Shown here piece by piece: positions 1 to 5,903 of a stretch of DNA of 29,931 nucleotides. The notes under the pieces were generated by a model, which was given only the letters and a program-made list of their open reading frames with translations, was not told the DNA's origin and made no database searches. Position numbers and translations under genes: made by a program. Position 1 is the stretch's first letter, and each line of letters begins with the position of its first letter. Source of the DNA: a virus; IMG/VR virus record IMGVR_UViG_3300030090_002611, positions 1 through 29,931 of that record. One strand, written 5' to 3'.

Positions 1-119
1 CTAGAGCCGCATGGGTACTAACGCATTAATGCCACACATGGTGGCAAGGTATGATGTTGGGATAGGGTATGTGAGCATCAATACCCACACGGCTCGCTGA
101 GTTAGAATCAGTTTTTTTT
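1..119 (+). ncRNA. Candidate structured RNA at window start
   Basis: No convincing gene lies here, but nested complementary segments could fold into a branched RNA. Bases 4-9 pair with 90-95, 13-17 with 82-86, 30-35 with 41-46 (6 bp, 5-nt loop) and 53-57 with 76-80. A small hairpin and an eight-T run follow directly. It lacks a recognisable T-loop or seven-base acceptor stem, so it is not an obvious tRNA. The 5' side may continue beyond the window. The pairing was found by eye and no folding energy was computed. Confidence 0.25.
97..119 (+). terminator. Possible T-tract terminator
   Basis: A short inverted repeat (ctga at 97-100, tcag at 108-111) is followed by eight consecutive T at 112-119. 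The stem is weak. A T-run of this length is enough for archaeal termination and also fits a weak bacterial intrinsic terminator. It would end transcripts entering rightward from upstream of the window. Confidence 0.35.
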
Positions 120-249
120 GTGCCAATGTATGCGTGTTCCAAATACATCGTTGACGATGATGTAGTCTGTGCATCGGTTGTCTGTACATGCGCATCCTCT
201 GCTAGTGCGGGACGGCTTGCATTCTGTGGTGGTTTTCGCTACCATACTC

Positions 250-470
250 TGCGCTGGCTGGCGCTACATTTGCGTATAGGGCCAGCCGCTACAGATGGTC
301 GCACACGATCGCGTGTGCTGTGAATAGGATGGTCGATTGTAGCCCATTCGACCAAAGGGCCGTAGTCACGCACTACGGTGCTGGGTTCTCGCCTCGCCTA
401 CGCCATGCTTGCATGGTGGTTGTTTCCAGCACGGGGTTACCGGCTAGGGGGCCGCTTTGTGTAGCGGTGG
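250..470. repeat. Cluster of inverted repeats (hairpin-rich non-coding DNA)
   Basis: This is the heart of a roughly 500-base stretch without a credible gene. At least seven short inverted repeats are packed here: 256-262 with 281-287; 301-307 with 312-318 (7 bp, 4-nt loop); 330-336 with 348-354 (7 bp); 360-366 with 372-378 (7 bp, 5-nt loop); 378-384 with 426-432 (7 bp), enclosing 403-408 with 411-416; and 452-456 with 463-467. It lies just downstream of the 3' end of the leftward gene at 505-912. It could be a structured 3' untranslated region, a non-coding RNA, or a replication or packaging site. The sequence does not decide between these. Confidence 0.55.
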
Positions 471-504
471 TTGTTGGTGCGCCTGTGGCGACTAGCGTTT
501 GGCC

Positions 505-912
505 TCAGTACAGGTCAGCGACTTGACGAGCGGTCAGATTTGTCATCTTCTCGCCCTTCTTGCTGATGGTACCGTCAACTTTGGCCCAACCTTTGCGCTT
601 TGCTTTGTCGTACGAAACGCCAAACATGTAGTCAGGCTTGGTAGCCTTCCATACCTTGTTTGCTTGGCGCTTGCTGTACTTAGCATCGAGAACTTCAGCA
701 CGGAACTTCTTCTGTGCTGCGCTCTCCTTGCGCTTGGTTGGTGTTGTCTTCTTGGCCTTCGGCTTGGTAGCCGCAGGTTGCTTTGCGTGGTCCTTGGAGG
801 CGTCTGGGTCTACGAATATCTGCCCGTCGGCGGTGACTGTAAAAGCCACCTCCGCCGCAAGCAGACGCTGTAGTAGCGCCCCGTTTGTGGTTGTGTTTTC
901 TGTTTCCGGCAT
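505..912 (-). CDS. Lysine/alanine-rich hypothetical protein
   Basis: Unrecognised 135-residue protein, one of only two leftward genes in the window. The start at 912 is chosen over longer in-frame Met codons because an AGGAGA-type Shine-Dalgarno lies about eight bases upstream of it and none precedes the others. Residues about 1-40 are mixed and slightly acidic. Residues about 45-70 are a Lys/Ala/Pro/Thr-rich linker. The C-terminal ~70 residues are basic and aromatic (YSKRQANKVWKATKPDYMFGVSYDKAKRKGW) and look like a small folded, possibly nucleic-acid-binding domain. Being divergent from the structural genes, it may be an early or regulatory gene, but that is inference from position only. Confidence 0.7.
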   Translation of the reverse strand: MPETENTTTNGALLQRLLAAEVAFTVTADGQIFVDPDASKDHAKQPAATKPKAKKTTPTKRKESAAQKKFRAEVLDAKYSKRQANKVWKATKPDYMFGVSYDKAKRKGWAKVDGTISKKGEKMTNLTARQVADLY

Positions 913-1044
913 AGTGCCATCTCCTGTAGCGCAACCCCGCATGGGCAGGTAACCCCCGTACATGTACAGACTAAACGCCTGTCTTTGAACAGGGGTGTGT
1001 GTGCCCATATTGGGCAACACCGATAGAAAGCATATCATGCTGAG

Positions 1045-1052
1045 TTTATAAA
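1045..1052 (-). promoter_or_regulatory. TATA-like element for the leftward gene
   Basis: A perfect TTTATAAA lies about 130 bases upstream of the start at 912, in an intergenic region between divergent genes. If used as an archaeal TATA box, transcription would begin near 1022 and leave an untranslated leader of about 110 bases that contains the Shine-Dalgarno. The motif is palindromic, so the direction is inferred from the gene order. Confidence 0.35.
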
Positions 1053-1124
1053 AGACAGTTACTTTTCACCGGAGGAATGGGACTTTTCCCCGCACTTTTC
1101 CCGTTCTAACCCCATACGGCGCTT

Positions 1125-1157
1125 GAAAAAAAATTAGAAAAAATCGTTTTTAGTATA
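1125..1157 (+). promoter_or_regulatory. A/T-rich probable promoter of the accessory gene block
   Basis: Runs of A (1126-1133 and 1137-1142) are followed by TTTTTAGTATA (1147-1157), about 50-80 bases upstream of the first rightward gene. This is the only strongly A/T-biased stretch in the 913-1205 intergenic interval and fits a purine-rich BRE plus TATA arrangement. No Shine-Dalgarno is obvious before 1206. Apart from this and the leftward TATA-like element, I see nothing else in the interval. Confidence 0.35.
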
Positions 1158-1205
1158 CCAAAACTCCCGCTAACTATTTGTGTCTTGATTGGTTCGGGTT
1201 AGACA

Positions 1206-1571
1206 ATGCGCCCTTTCGATCTTGCTTGGCTAGTTTTGAAAAATTATACTAAGCCTTCTCCTGTGATGTTACCTGAACTTGGAGAAACTGATGTAGAAAG
1301 AAACCCACCAATAAGTCAACATTTGAAAGATAATAATGAACATGGACATCCGCCAAGTTTTTTTAGAATGAGGCAGAATCCAATTCATTTTACTGATGAA
1401 GATAAGAAACATGACTTTGATAATCAGCGAGTGAAATTGATGCTTGCAAATCTGTTTGCTACTGGACCTCCATACGCTCGCCCTAACTTACCTCCACCTG
1501 CTGGCATGGGGGAATTAACTACAGAAGATACTGAACAATACTATTCAGGCGATAGACAACCACCGATGTGA
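1206..1571 (+). CDS. Tagged hypothetical protein (PFDLAWLVLK N-terminus)
   Basis: Unrecognised 121-residue hydrophilic protein, first of the rightward accessory block. Residues 3-12 read PFDLAWLVLK, the founding copy of a peptide that recurs at the N-terminus of many neighbours. The rest is rich in Pro, Asn, Asp and Glu, with no membrane segment and no recognised domain, and ends in a Pro-rich tail. The following gene starts six bases beyond the stop, and the TGA stop forms part of its Shine-Dalgarno, so the two are probably translationally coupled. The body shares no obvious similarity with the other tagged proteins. Confidence 0.75.
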   Translation: MRPFDLAWLVLKNYTKPSPVMLPELGETDVERNPPISQHLKDNNEHGHPPSFFRMRQNPIHFTDEDKKHDFDNQRVKLMLANLFATGPPYARPNLPPPAGMGELTTEDTEQYYSGDRQPPM

Positions 1572-1576
1572 TACCT

Positions 1577-2071
1577 ATGCAACCTTTCGATCGTGCTTGG
1601 CAACTTTTGAAGAGTTATACTTCAAAGCCTGCTCGCACTCTTAACGAAACTGATAGACATGTAAGGTTGCATCGAGTTGCTGGTAAGGAAAACTTAGGTT
1701 TACCTTTGACATTAACAATGGAGGACCTTACCGATTTACAACCAAGGCCCGCCGAGTTTGAAAACCGCCAGTTCAATGTAAAGAACATCGATGATGAAGA
1801 CACTAGAGGTCGAGTAAGAGATACTTACCAAGAATTAGAGCCTGCTAACTTTAGCACTGGTGATGATATGGGGCGACGACGAGCCGCAAGTGAAAGAGGG
1901 GCACGAGAAGAGGATTCTGATGATTTCGATTACAGGCCAACAATAGATGGGATGCGTGTAAATGAGAGTGAGGCTTTCCCAACACTTTCCAATGACGACA
2001 TGGACCCTCGCTTAAAGTACCCTTATCCAAAGGATGCTAACAACCCCGGTGACTTTGCAGGTGGATATTAA
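1577..2071 (+). CDS. Tagged hypothetical protein (PFDRAWQLLK N-terminus)
   Basis: Unrecognised 164-residue acidic, hydrophilic protein. The ATG at 1577 is preferred over the in-frame GTG at 1568, because GTGATA then serves as Shine-Dalgarno and the protein begins MQPFDRAWQLLK, like its neighbours. After the tag come Arg/Lys-containing residues up to about 40. A largely disordered-looking Asp/Glu/Arg-rich body follows, with a Tyr/Pro-rich end. The first 24 bases of the gene are identical to those of the next gene, although the bodies differ, which points to duplication or exchange of the 5' module. Confidence 0.75.
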   Translation: MQPFDRAWQLLKSYTSKPARTLNETDRHVRLHRVAGKENLGLPLTLTMEDLTDLQPRPAEFENRQFNVKNIDDEDTRGRVRDTYQELEPANFSTGDDMGRRRAASERGAREEDSDDFDYRPTIDGMRVNESEAFPTLSNDDMDPRLKYPYPKDANNPGDFAGGY

Positions 2072-2085
2072 GGACAGTGACACCC

Positions 2086-2340
2086 ATGCAACCTTTCGAT
2101 CGTGCTTGGATGGTTTTGAAAAACAATCCACATATACCGGAGTTCAAATATTTCCCTCGTGGGCATCGTGCTCTTGCGAGAGCGACGGAGTATGCACAGC
2201 CGCCGCTAAGAGGGGGGCCATTTTACCTAACAATGCCAAGACCTACTCCTCCCCCTGAAAATTACGCTCATCGTACTGAACAGATGCCGGCAAGCAGCGA
2301 AGAATACATGGAAGAGTTGAAACAAGGGAATAGTGAGTGA
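2086..2340 (+). CDS. Tagged hypothetical protein (PFDRAWMVLK N-terminus)
   Basis: Unrecognised 84-residue protein starting MQPFDRAWMVLK. The ATG at 2086 sits nine bases after an in-frame GTG inside a GTGACACCC spacer, the same arrangement as in the preceding and following genes. The body is Pro/Arg/Tyr-rich (residues about 15-65), with an acidic C-terminus. No domain is recognised. Its 5' end is almost a copy of that at 1577, while everything after codon 8 differs. Confidence 0.7.
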   Translation: MQPFDRAWMVLKNNPHIPEFKYFPRGHRALARATEYAQPPLRGGPFYLTMPRPTPPPENYAHRTEQMPASSEEYMEELKQGNSE

Positions 2341-2345
2341 TACCC

Positions 2346-2567
2346 ATGCGACCAATAGACAATGCTTGGATGATATTGAAAGACGAAAATGCTACTGCGA
2401 AGAAGGCAATCATCGATTGTCTCAAGCGTGAGGGTGGTGCGGCCAGCGTGGGTGACTGCGCTAAGGCTTGTGGGCTGTCCAATTCTAAGTGCAAGAAACT
2501 AATTGCGTCCATGGATAATGTCAAGATACACAAGCACGGCGATGCGATATTGATGGACGGATTGTGA
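2346..2567 (+). CDS. Tagged winged-helix DNA-binding protein
   Basis: A 73-residue protein with the tag variant MRPIDNAWMILK followed by a compact winged-helix-like domain. Residues about 18-30 (AKKAIIDCLKREG) suit helix 1. Residues 36-58 (SVGDCAKACGLSNSKCKKLIASM) suit a helix-turn-helix, and residues 59-73 (DNVKIHKHGDAILMDGL) suit the beta wing. The fold is inferred from pattern, not from a search. It may bind viral or host promoters. Carrying the same N-terminal tag as presumed cargo proteins raises the possibility that it is delivered with the virion. Its stop overlaps the next start (TGATG), indicating coupling. Confidence 0.7.
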   Translation: MRPIDNAWMILKDENATAKKAIIDCLKREGGAASVGDCAKACGLSNSKCKKLIASMDNVKIHKHGDAILMDGL

Positions 2568-3004
2568 TGCAGCCTTTCGATCAAGCGTGGATTTTATTGA
2601 AAGCGGGACCATATGCCCGTAGAGGTAGTATGACAGGTGTGCCTGAAAAATTAACGCAGAATAGATACAGGACACTTGATGCTGAAGGTAATTTAGGTTT
2701 CCTTGGTCCACAGCATAACGACATGGAAGCGCATGAAGTGCTGCCATTATTAGCACAAAGAGGGATGAGCGAAGGTAAACTCATTGACACACATGGAGCC
2801 GCCCCGTATGTGCCTAAAATGATGCATAGTTTCAAAGATGGGCAAGTGGTTAGTGCTATGCATACCGAAGGAGTTAATGACCCGAATAGTACTTTCGCTC
2901 AAAGTACTCCGAGTGTTGAAAACAGAGGCAAAGGTGCTCAGTTCGACTATTATGGAGAACTACCCATGTCTTTTGAAGAGTTTGCTAATTACACGACAGA
3001 GTGA
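2567..3004 (+). CDS. Tagged hypothetical protein (PFDQAWILLK N-terminus)
   Basis: Unrecognised 145-residue soluble protein starting MQPFDQAWILLKAGPYARRG. The ATG overlaps the previous stop, and a GTG one codon upstream is less likely given the conserved MQPFD start. After the tag and a short basic stretch, the body is mixed alpha/beta in composition with no Cys and no membrane segment. It contains a repeated 'Q-x-T/S-P' flavour near residues 112-118 and an acidic C-terminus. No family is recognised. Confidence 0.75.
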   Translation: MQPFDQAWILLKAGPYARRGSMTGVPEKLTQNRYRTLDAEGNLGFLGPQHNDMEAHEVLPLLAQRGMSEGKLIDTHGAAPYVPKMMHSFKDGQVVSAMHTEGVNDPNSTFAQSTPSVENRGKGAQFDYYGELPMSFEEFANYTTE

Positions 3005-3147
3005 TGCTCCCTGACCCCGTTGAACTGACAGGCCTGCCCCTTTGGTTATTATGCGTCATACTGGGTTTGGTTTCATTTTTTGTGACACTATTTTGGCCGA
3101 GAGAAGAGCCTCCGATAATTGTTGACTTAGGGGCATTTGAACAGTAA
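3004..3147 (+). CDS. Small single-pass membrane protein
   Basis: A 47-residue gene whose ATG overlaps the preceding TGA (TGATG), so translation is probably coupled. Residues about 10-31 form one strong hydrophobic segment (GLPLWLLCVILGLVSFFVTLFW), followed by PREEPP and a short soluble tail. The basic/acidic distribution suggests the tail faces the cytoplasm. No family is recognised. A role in the host membrane during infection or lysis is possible but unsupported. It has no copy of the AW-LLK tag. Confidence 0.55.
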   Translation: MLPDPVELTGLPLWLLCVILGLVSFFVTLFWPREEPPIIVDLGAFEQ

Positions 3148-3179
3148 AACTTAACTTCTGAACATCCTTGGGAGTCAAC

Positions 3180-3341
3180 ATGACACGCTGCACCCTGTTA
3201 GACGAGTGGTTCGACCACCAGTCATCGAGGTTAGATCGTGTTGAGAAAGAAACTGGCATTGAATTCGTAACTGGTGAGAAGTTATCAGCCAAGCAGTTAG
3301 CGTGGCGCAAAGTAATGAAGACCCTGTTTTTCTTGAAGTGA
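3180..3341 (+). CDS. Small charged hypothetical protein
   Basis: A 53-residue frame beginning MTRCTLLDEWFDHQSSRLDRVEKETGIEFVTGEKLSAKQLAWRK. It starts 32 bases after the previous stop, with GGGAG about six bases upstream, and ends six bases before a coding-compatible spacer to the lyase gene. The sequence suggests two or three amphipathic helices and a hydrophobic C-terminus (MKTLFFLK). It has no recognised domain. It fills an otherwise empty gap and has natural composition, so I judge it real, with moderate confidence. Confidence 0.5.
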   Translation: MTRCTLLDEWFDHQSSRLDRVEKETGIEFVTGEKLSAKQLAWRKVMKTLFFLK

Positions 3342-3359
3342 TAGACATGGGTGGGGCTG

Positions 3360-4208
3360 ATGAAGAAGATTTCAATTTACGAAGTCGGCCCTCGTGATGG
3401 ATTGCAGACAATCAAGAAACTCGTGCCGACTCGGATGAAGCGGGCGCTAATCGATGCACTTAGGGGCGCAGGCTTGCGTTCTATAGAAACTGTGAGTTTT
3501 GCTCACCCGCTTTATGTTCCTCAGATGGCAGATGCTGAGAAGGTTTTCGATGGGCAGGGGGCTGCGCTTGTTATGAATCAGCGTGGAATGGACCGTGCGA
3601 TTAAGTCAGGAGTCACTTACTTCAACATTGTATTCTCTCCGAGTGAGGAGTTTAACAGGCGTAACCTTGGTTGTGAACTCAACGAGGCGATTGCTAGGTA
3701 CGCTTTCATGCTTGAGGGTATACCAAAGGCCAATGTTCGTGTCTATATATCGTGCTACTTCGGTTGTCCTTACGAAGGCAACATCCCTATGGGCAAGCGT
3801 GTCAGGGCGATTCAGGCTGCGAAACTGTTTGGCGACACTGTGGTTTTGTCAGATACAGTTGGGACTGGCACTGAGCATGAGGTTGAGGTCGCTGCAGGTA
3901 TCTGTGAGAAGATAGGTATTCGCCCTGCGCTTCACCTTCACCACCATGCAGATCGTGAACTGTATGCTCTTTCACTGGTTCGTAAAGGTATTGAGTGCGG
4001 CATCGATGAGTTTGATTCTAGTATTGCTGGCTTAGGGGGCTGTCCGTTTGTAGAAGGGAGTCCCGGCAATTTGGCAACCGAGTCACTAGTCAACTGGTTG
4101 ACCGCTAGGGGTTACGACTGTGGCGTGTCTATAGATGACCTTGCCAACGCTAAGCGTATTGCTTTGAAGATAGCAGAACCTTCTTTAGCCCAAACCCTGT
4201 CGGTGTAG
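3360..4208 (+). CDS. Hydroxymethylglutaryl-CoA lyase-like enzyme
   Basis: DRE-TIM metallolyase, 282 residues, most like HMG-CoA lyase, which cleaves HMG-CoA to acetoacetate and acetyl-CoA in leucine and ketone metabolism. The N-terminus gives EVGPRDGLQ (Arg12-Asp13, catalytic Arg and metal Asp). Others are SFAHPLYVPQMAD (46-58), CYFGCPYEG (132-140), SDTVGTG (164-170), the HLH metal pair (His192, His194), GLGGCPF with catalytic Cys228, and GN (Asn237). All key residues appear intact, and the length is slightly short of typical bacterial lyases. The ATG at 3360 is chosen over the GTG at 3351 because a GGTGGGG purine run then precedes it. It is an auxiliary metabolic gene among tagged accessory genes but has no tag. 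A related acyl-CoA lyase activity is possible. Confidence 0.88.
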   Translation: MKKISIYEVGPRDGLQTIKKLVPTRMKRALIDALRGAGLRSIETVSFAHPLYVPQMADAEKVFDGQGAALVMNQRGMDRAIKSGVTYFNIVFSPSEEFNRRNLGCELNEAIARYAFMLEGIPKANVRVYISCYFGCPYEGNIPMGKRVRAIQAAKLFGDTVVLSDTVGTGTEHEVEVAAGICEKIGIRPALHLHHHADRELYALSLVRKGIECGIDEFDSSIAGLGGCPFVEGSPGNLATESLVNWLTARGYDCGVSIDDLANAKRIALKIAEPSLAQTLSV

Positions 4209-4210
4209 TC

Positions 4211-4603
4211 ATGGCGAGTCCTTTTGAACAGGCTTGGGTGTTGTTGAAGAATGAAGGCGAGATGCCTATGCAGAATAACTACCCTCAAGATCCTCCGGGC
4301 ATGAGGTCACCACCAGTTGAGTTCCCACCTCCGGGGATGGAAAGCACTACTCCGCCCGCACTTGCTCTTCGCAAACCGCCAATAGGTAACTTAGTTTCTT
4401 CGACAGGTAGATTATCAGATATACCTTTAGCAGAGCAACAAGAAGGTATGATGAAGCCAGTTCCGCCCGATCGCCCTTCTGTCAGACCTGACCTCGCTGC
4501 TAAGTTTAACTTCCCTCTAACTAGTGAGCAATTTGAAACTCCTCAAAGTGCTGATAAACGCAAGGAAATGCAAAATGCAAATAGAGGCTTTAATGAATAC
4601 TGA
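4211..4603 (+). CDS. Tagged proline-rich hypothetical protein (PFEQAWVLLK N-terminus)
   Basis: Unrecognised 130-residue protein starting MASPFEQAWVLLKNEGEMPMQ. After the tag it is strikingly Pro-rich (residues 20-60 contain many PP and PPG steps), then Pro/Arg-rich, then ends in a hydrophilic Asn/Lys region. It is probably extended and disordered. It starts two bases after the lyase stop, so it belongs to the same transcript. The body is unrelated to the other tagged proteins. Confidence 0.75.
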   Translation: MASPFEQAWVLLKNEGEMPMQNNYPQDPPGMRSPPVEFPPPGMESTTPPALALRKPPIGNLVSSTGRLSDIPLAEQQEGMMKPVPPDRPSVRPDLAAKFNFPLTSEQFETPQSADKRKEMQNANRGFNEY

Positions 4604-4612
4604 GGTGAGCAA

Positions 4613-4768
4613 ATGCCTCGTAAACCAAGTCCTGCTTGTAATGCATGTGGGCACCAACCTACTAAGCGACTGTATACGAAGTATAACAGTGTACAGCGTG
4701 GTGTTGCTTGGATGTGTCCTAAGTGCCAACATATTCAGTTGGATAAGGAAACAGCCCTATATATTTGA
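4613..4768 (+). CDS. Small zinc-ribbon protein
   Basis: A 51-residue gene, MPRKPSPACNACG...WMCPKCQHIQLDKETALYI. Two CxxC knuckles (Cys9/Cys12 and Cys35/Cys38), separated by a 22-residue basic loop, form a classic zinc ribbon. A good GAGGTGAG Shine-Dalgarno lies five bases before the ATG, and the gene begins ten bases after the previous stop. Such mini-ribbons in viruses bind nucleic acid or a polymerase subunit. The specific role is unknown. Confidence 0.7.
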   Translation: MPRKPSPACNACGHQPTKRLYTKYNSVQRGVAWMCPKCQHIQLDKETALYI

Positions 4769-4876
4769 ATTGTTTCAGATTGACCGGCCCGGACACTACA
4801 CCTCCGTGAAACTTCGACACTTTCTCTCTCAATGACGCTTTCGCTCATCGTCATGCTATCCCGGTGAAAGGGCCAC

Positions 4877-4886
4877 CTTTATTTTC
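4877..4886 (+). promoter_or_regulatory. Possible TATA element for a leaderless transcript
   Basis: The 138-base gap before 4907 contains CCTTTATTTTC centred about 26 bases upstream of the ATG. No Shine-Dalgarno precedes that ATG, unlike most genes here. Together these fit an archaeal promoter producing a leaderless mRNA. A weak GGTG/CACC inverted repeat just before it could terminate the preceding transcript. Both calls rest on spacing alone. Confidence 0.3.
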
Positions 4887-4906
4887 TACATCTGCGTCAG
4901 CGTTAC

Positions 4907-5098
4907 ATGACCGGATGCGAGTGCGGGCACTGTGTTGGTATGGGTGCAGCGTTTGATTTCTTAGAAAAGAAGTTGTGTCCGGCTGGCAAAGCAGCAGCAA
5001 AACGCAAGTTCAAGGTCTACCCTTCAGCCTATGCAAATGGTTGGGCAGTGCAGTACTGCAAAGGTAAGTTCCGAGGTAAAAAGGGGAAAAAGAAATGA
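4907..5098 (+). CDS. Small basic Cys-rich virion-type protein (DUF5872-like)
   Basis: A 63-residue basic protein. Residues 4-9 are CECGHC. The centre reads LCPAGKAAAKRKFKVYPSAYANGWAVQYCKGK, which I recognise as the 'KFKVYPSAYAN-W' motif widespread in small basic proteins of marine phages and large viruses. The C-terminus is a run of Lys/Gly. The function of this family is not established, but the composition suits nucleic-acid or virion association. Its stop overlaps the next start (ATGA), and the next gene belongs to the same kind of basic-protein family. Confidence 0.75.
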   Translation: MTGCECGHCVGMGAAFDFLEKKLCPAGKAAAKRKFKVYPSAYANGWAVQYCKGKFRGKKGKKK

Positions 5099-5691
5099 CG
5101 GTGGAGAAAAACCTCAACCGTTGGTTCAAAGAAAAGTGGGTTGATGTTTCCCGTAAAGATCCAAAGACCGGCAAGCATCCACCCTGTGGGCGCAGTAAAG
5201 CCAAGAAATCTAGTAAAGGCTACCCTAAATGTAGACCCAGTGTTAAGGTTTCAAGTAAAACTCCAAAGACTTCAGGTAAAATGTCCCAAGGGGAAAAGCA
5301 AGCGGCAACTAAAAGAAAGAGGTCCAAGAAGCAAGGAGTGGGTGGGAAGCCCACCGTTGTGAAAAGTGGTGAACTAAACTTGGCTCCATTTGACGAAGCA
5401 TGGGATTTGCTCAAGGCAAAGAAGAAGTCTAAGCCGTTTCACGGATATAACCCTAACAAGCACAGCAAAAAAGGTGGACTGAACGCCAAAGGTCGTGCCG
5501 CTGCAAAGCGCAAGACCGGCGCTAACCTCAAGCCACCCGTTACAACTAAACCTAGCAAACTCAAAGCCGGCTCTAAGAAAGCAAAGCGTCGTAAATCATT
5601 CTGTGCCCGCATGACAGGAGTAAAAGGACCGACTTCAAAGAAAGGTAAACTGACACCAAAGGGTGCGGCATTGAAAAGGTGGAACTGTTAA
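5095..5691 (+). CDS. Basic two-module protein with internal PFDEAWDLLK tag (DUF6321-like)
   Basis: A 198-residue, very basic protein. Residues 8-50 (WFKEKWVDVSRKD...HPPCGRSKA...KGYPKCRPS) and 126-198 (GGLNAKGRAAAKRKTG...KRRKSFCARMTGVKGPTSKKGKLTPKGAALKRWNC) match modules I know from marine-virus basic proteins of the DUF5872/DUF6321 kind. Their function is unknown, perhaps DNA condensation. Residues 97-107 (APFDEAWDLLK) are the block's tag, placed exactly between the two modules. A GGTGA and a TTG at 5380 just upstream of the tag could start a separate 102-residue product. This looks like a fusion of an untagged and a tagged gene. Confidence 0.8.
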   Translation: MTVEKNLNRWFKEKWVDVSRKDPKTGKHPPCGRSKAKKSSKGYPKCRPSVKVSSKTPKTSGKMSQGEKQAATKRKRSKKQGVGGKPTVVKSGELNLAPFDEAWDLLKAKKKSKPFHGYNPNKHSKKGGLNAKGRAAAKRKTGANLKPPVTTKPSKLKAGSKKAKRRKSFCARMTGVKGPTSKKGKLTPKGAALKRWNC

Positions 5692-5903
5692 TGACCTCAG
5701 TTTGGCTTATGCATGAGGCTTGGCAGTTACTGAAAGCCAAGAAGGATGCGCCAAACTATAGAAAGGCAACTGGTTCAAAGAAGTGTGGTAACTGCAAGGC
5801 TTGGGACTCGTCAAAGACTGACGACCCGATGACTGGTTACTGCAAGTGGTACGATTTTACTTGTCGAGCCGATCATGTTTGTGACGCTTGGGCTGGTGAG
5901 TAG
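5691..5903 (+). CDS. Tagged small Cys-rich protein (HiPIP-like pattern)
   Basis: A 70-residue protein. The ATG at 5691 overlaps the previous TAA and is preceded by GGTGGA. Residues 1-18 (MTSVWLMHEAWQLLKAKK) hold a variant tag in which HEAWQLLK is kept but PF is lost. The remainder has four Cys in a KCGNCKAWD...GYCKWYDFTCRADHVCDAW arrangement. It resembles small iron-sulfur (high-potential-like) or zinc modules seen in phage proteins. The metal cannot be told from sequence. Confidence 0.7.
   Translation: MTSVWLMHEAWQLLKAKKDAPNYRKATGSKKCGNCKAWDSSKTDDPMTGYCKWYDFTCRADHVCDAWAGE

Noticed and set aside
1-119. tRNA or tmRNA at the window start
   Set aside because: The helices do not give a seven-base acceptor stem, T-loop or anticodon arm in the right places.
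120-504. Short rightward open frames in the hairpin-rich region
   Set aside because: They overlap one another, lack ribosome-binding sites and have unnatural Cys/Arg/Val-rich composition. The base pattern is explained by inverted repeats.
505-1038. Longer form of the leftward gene starting at 1038
   Set aside because: The first 42 codons lack a ribosome-binding site and read like untranslated leader. A strong site precedes 912.
3360-4208. Isopropylmalate/citramalate synthase or 4-hydroxy-2-oxovalerate aldolase
   Set aside because: The GCPYEG and GLGGCPF signatures and the length of 282 fit HMG-CoA lyase better.
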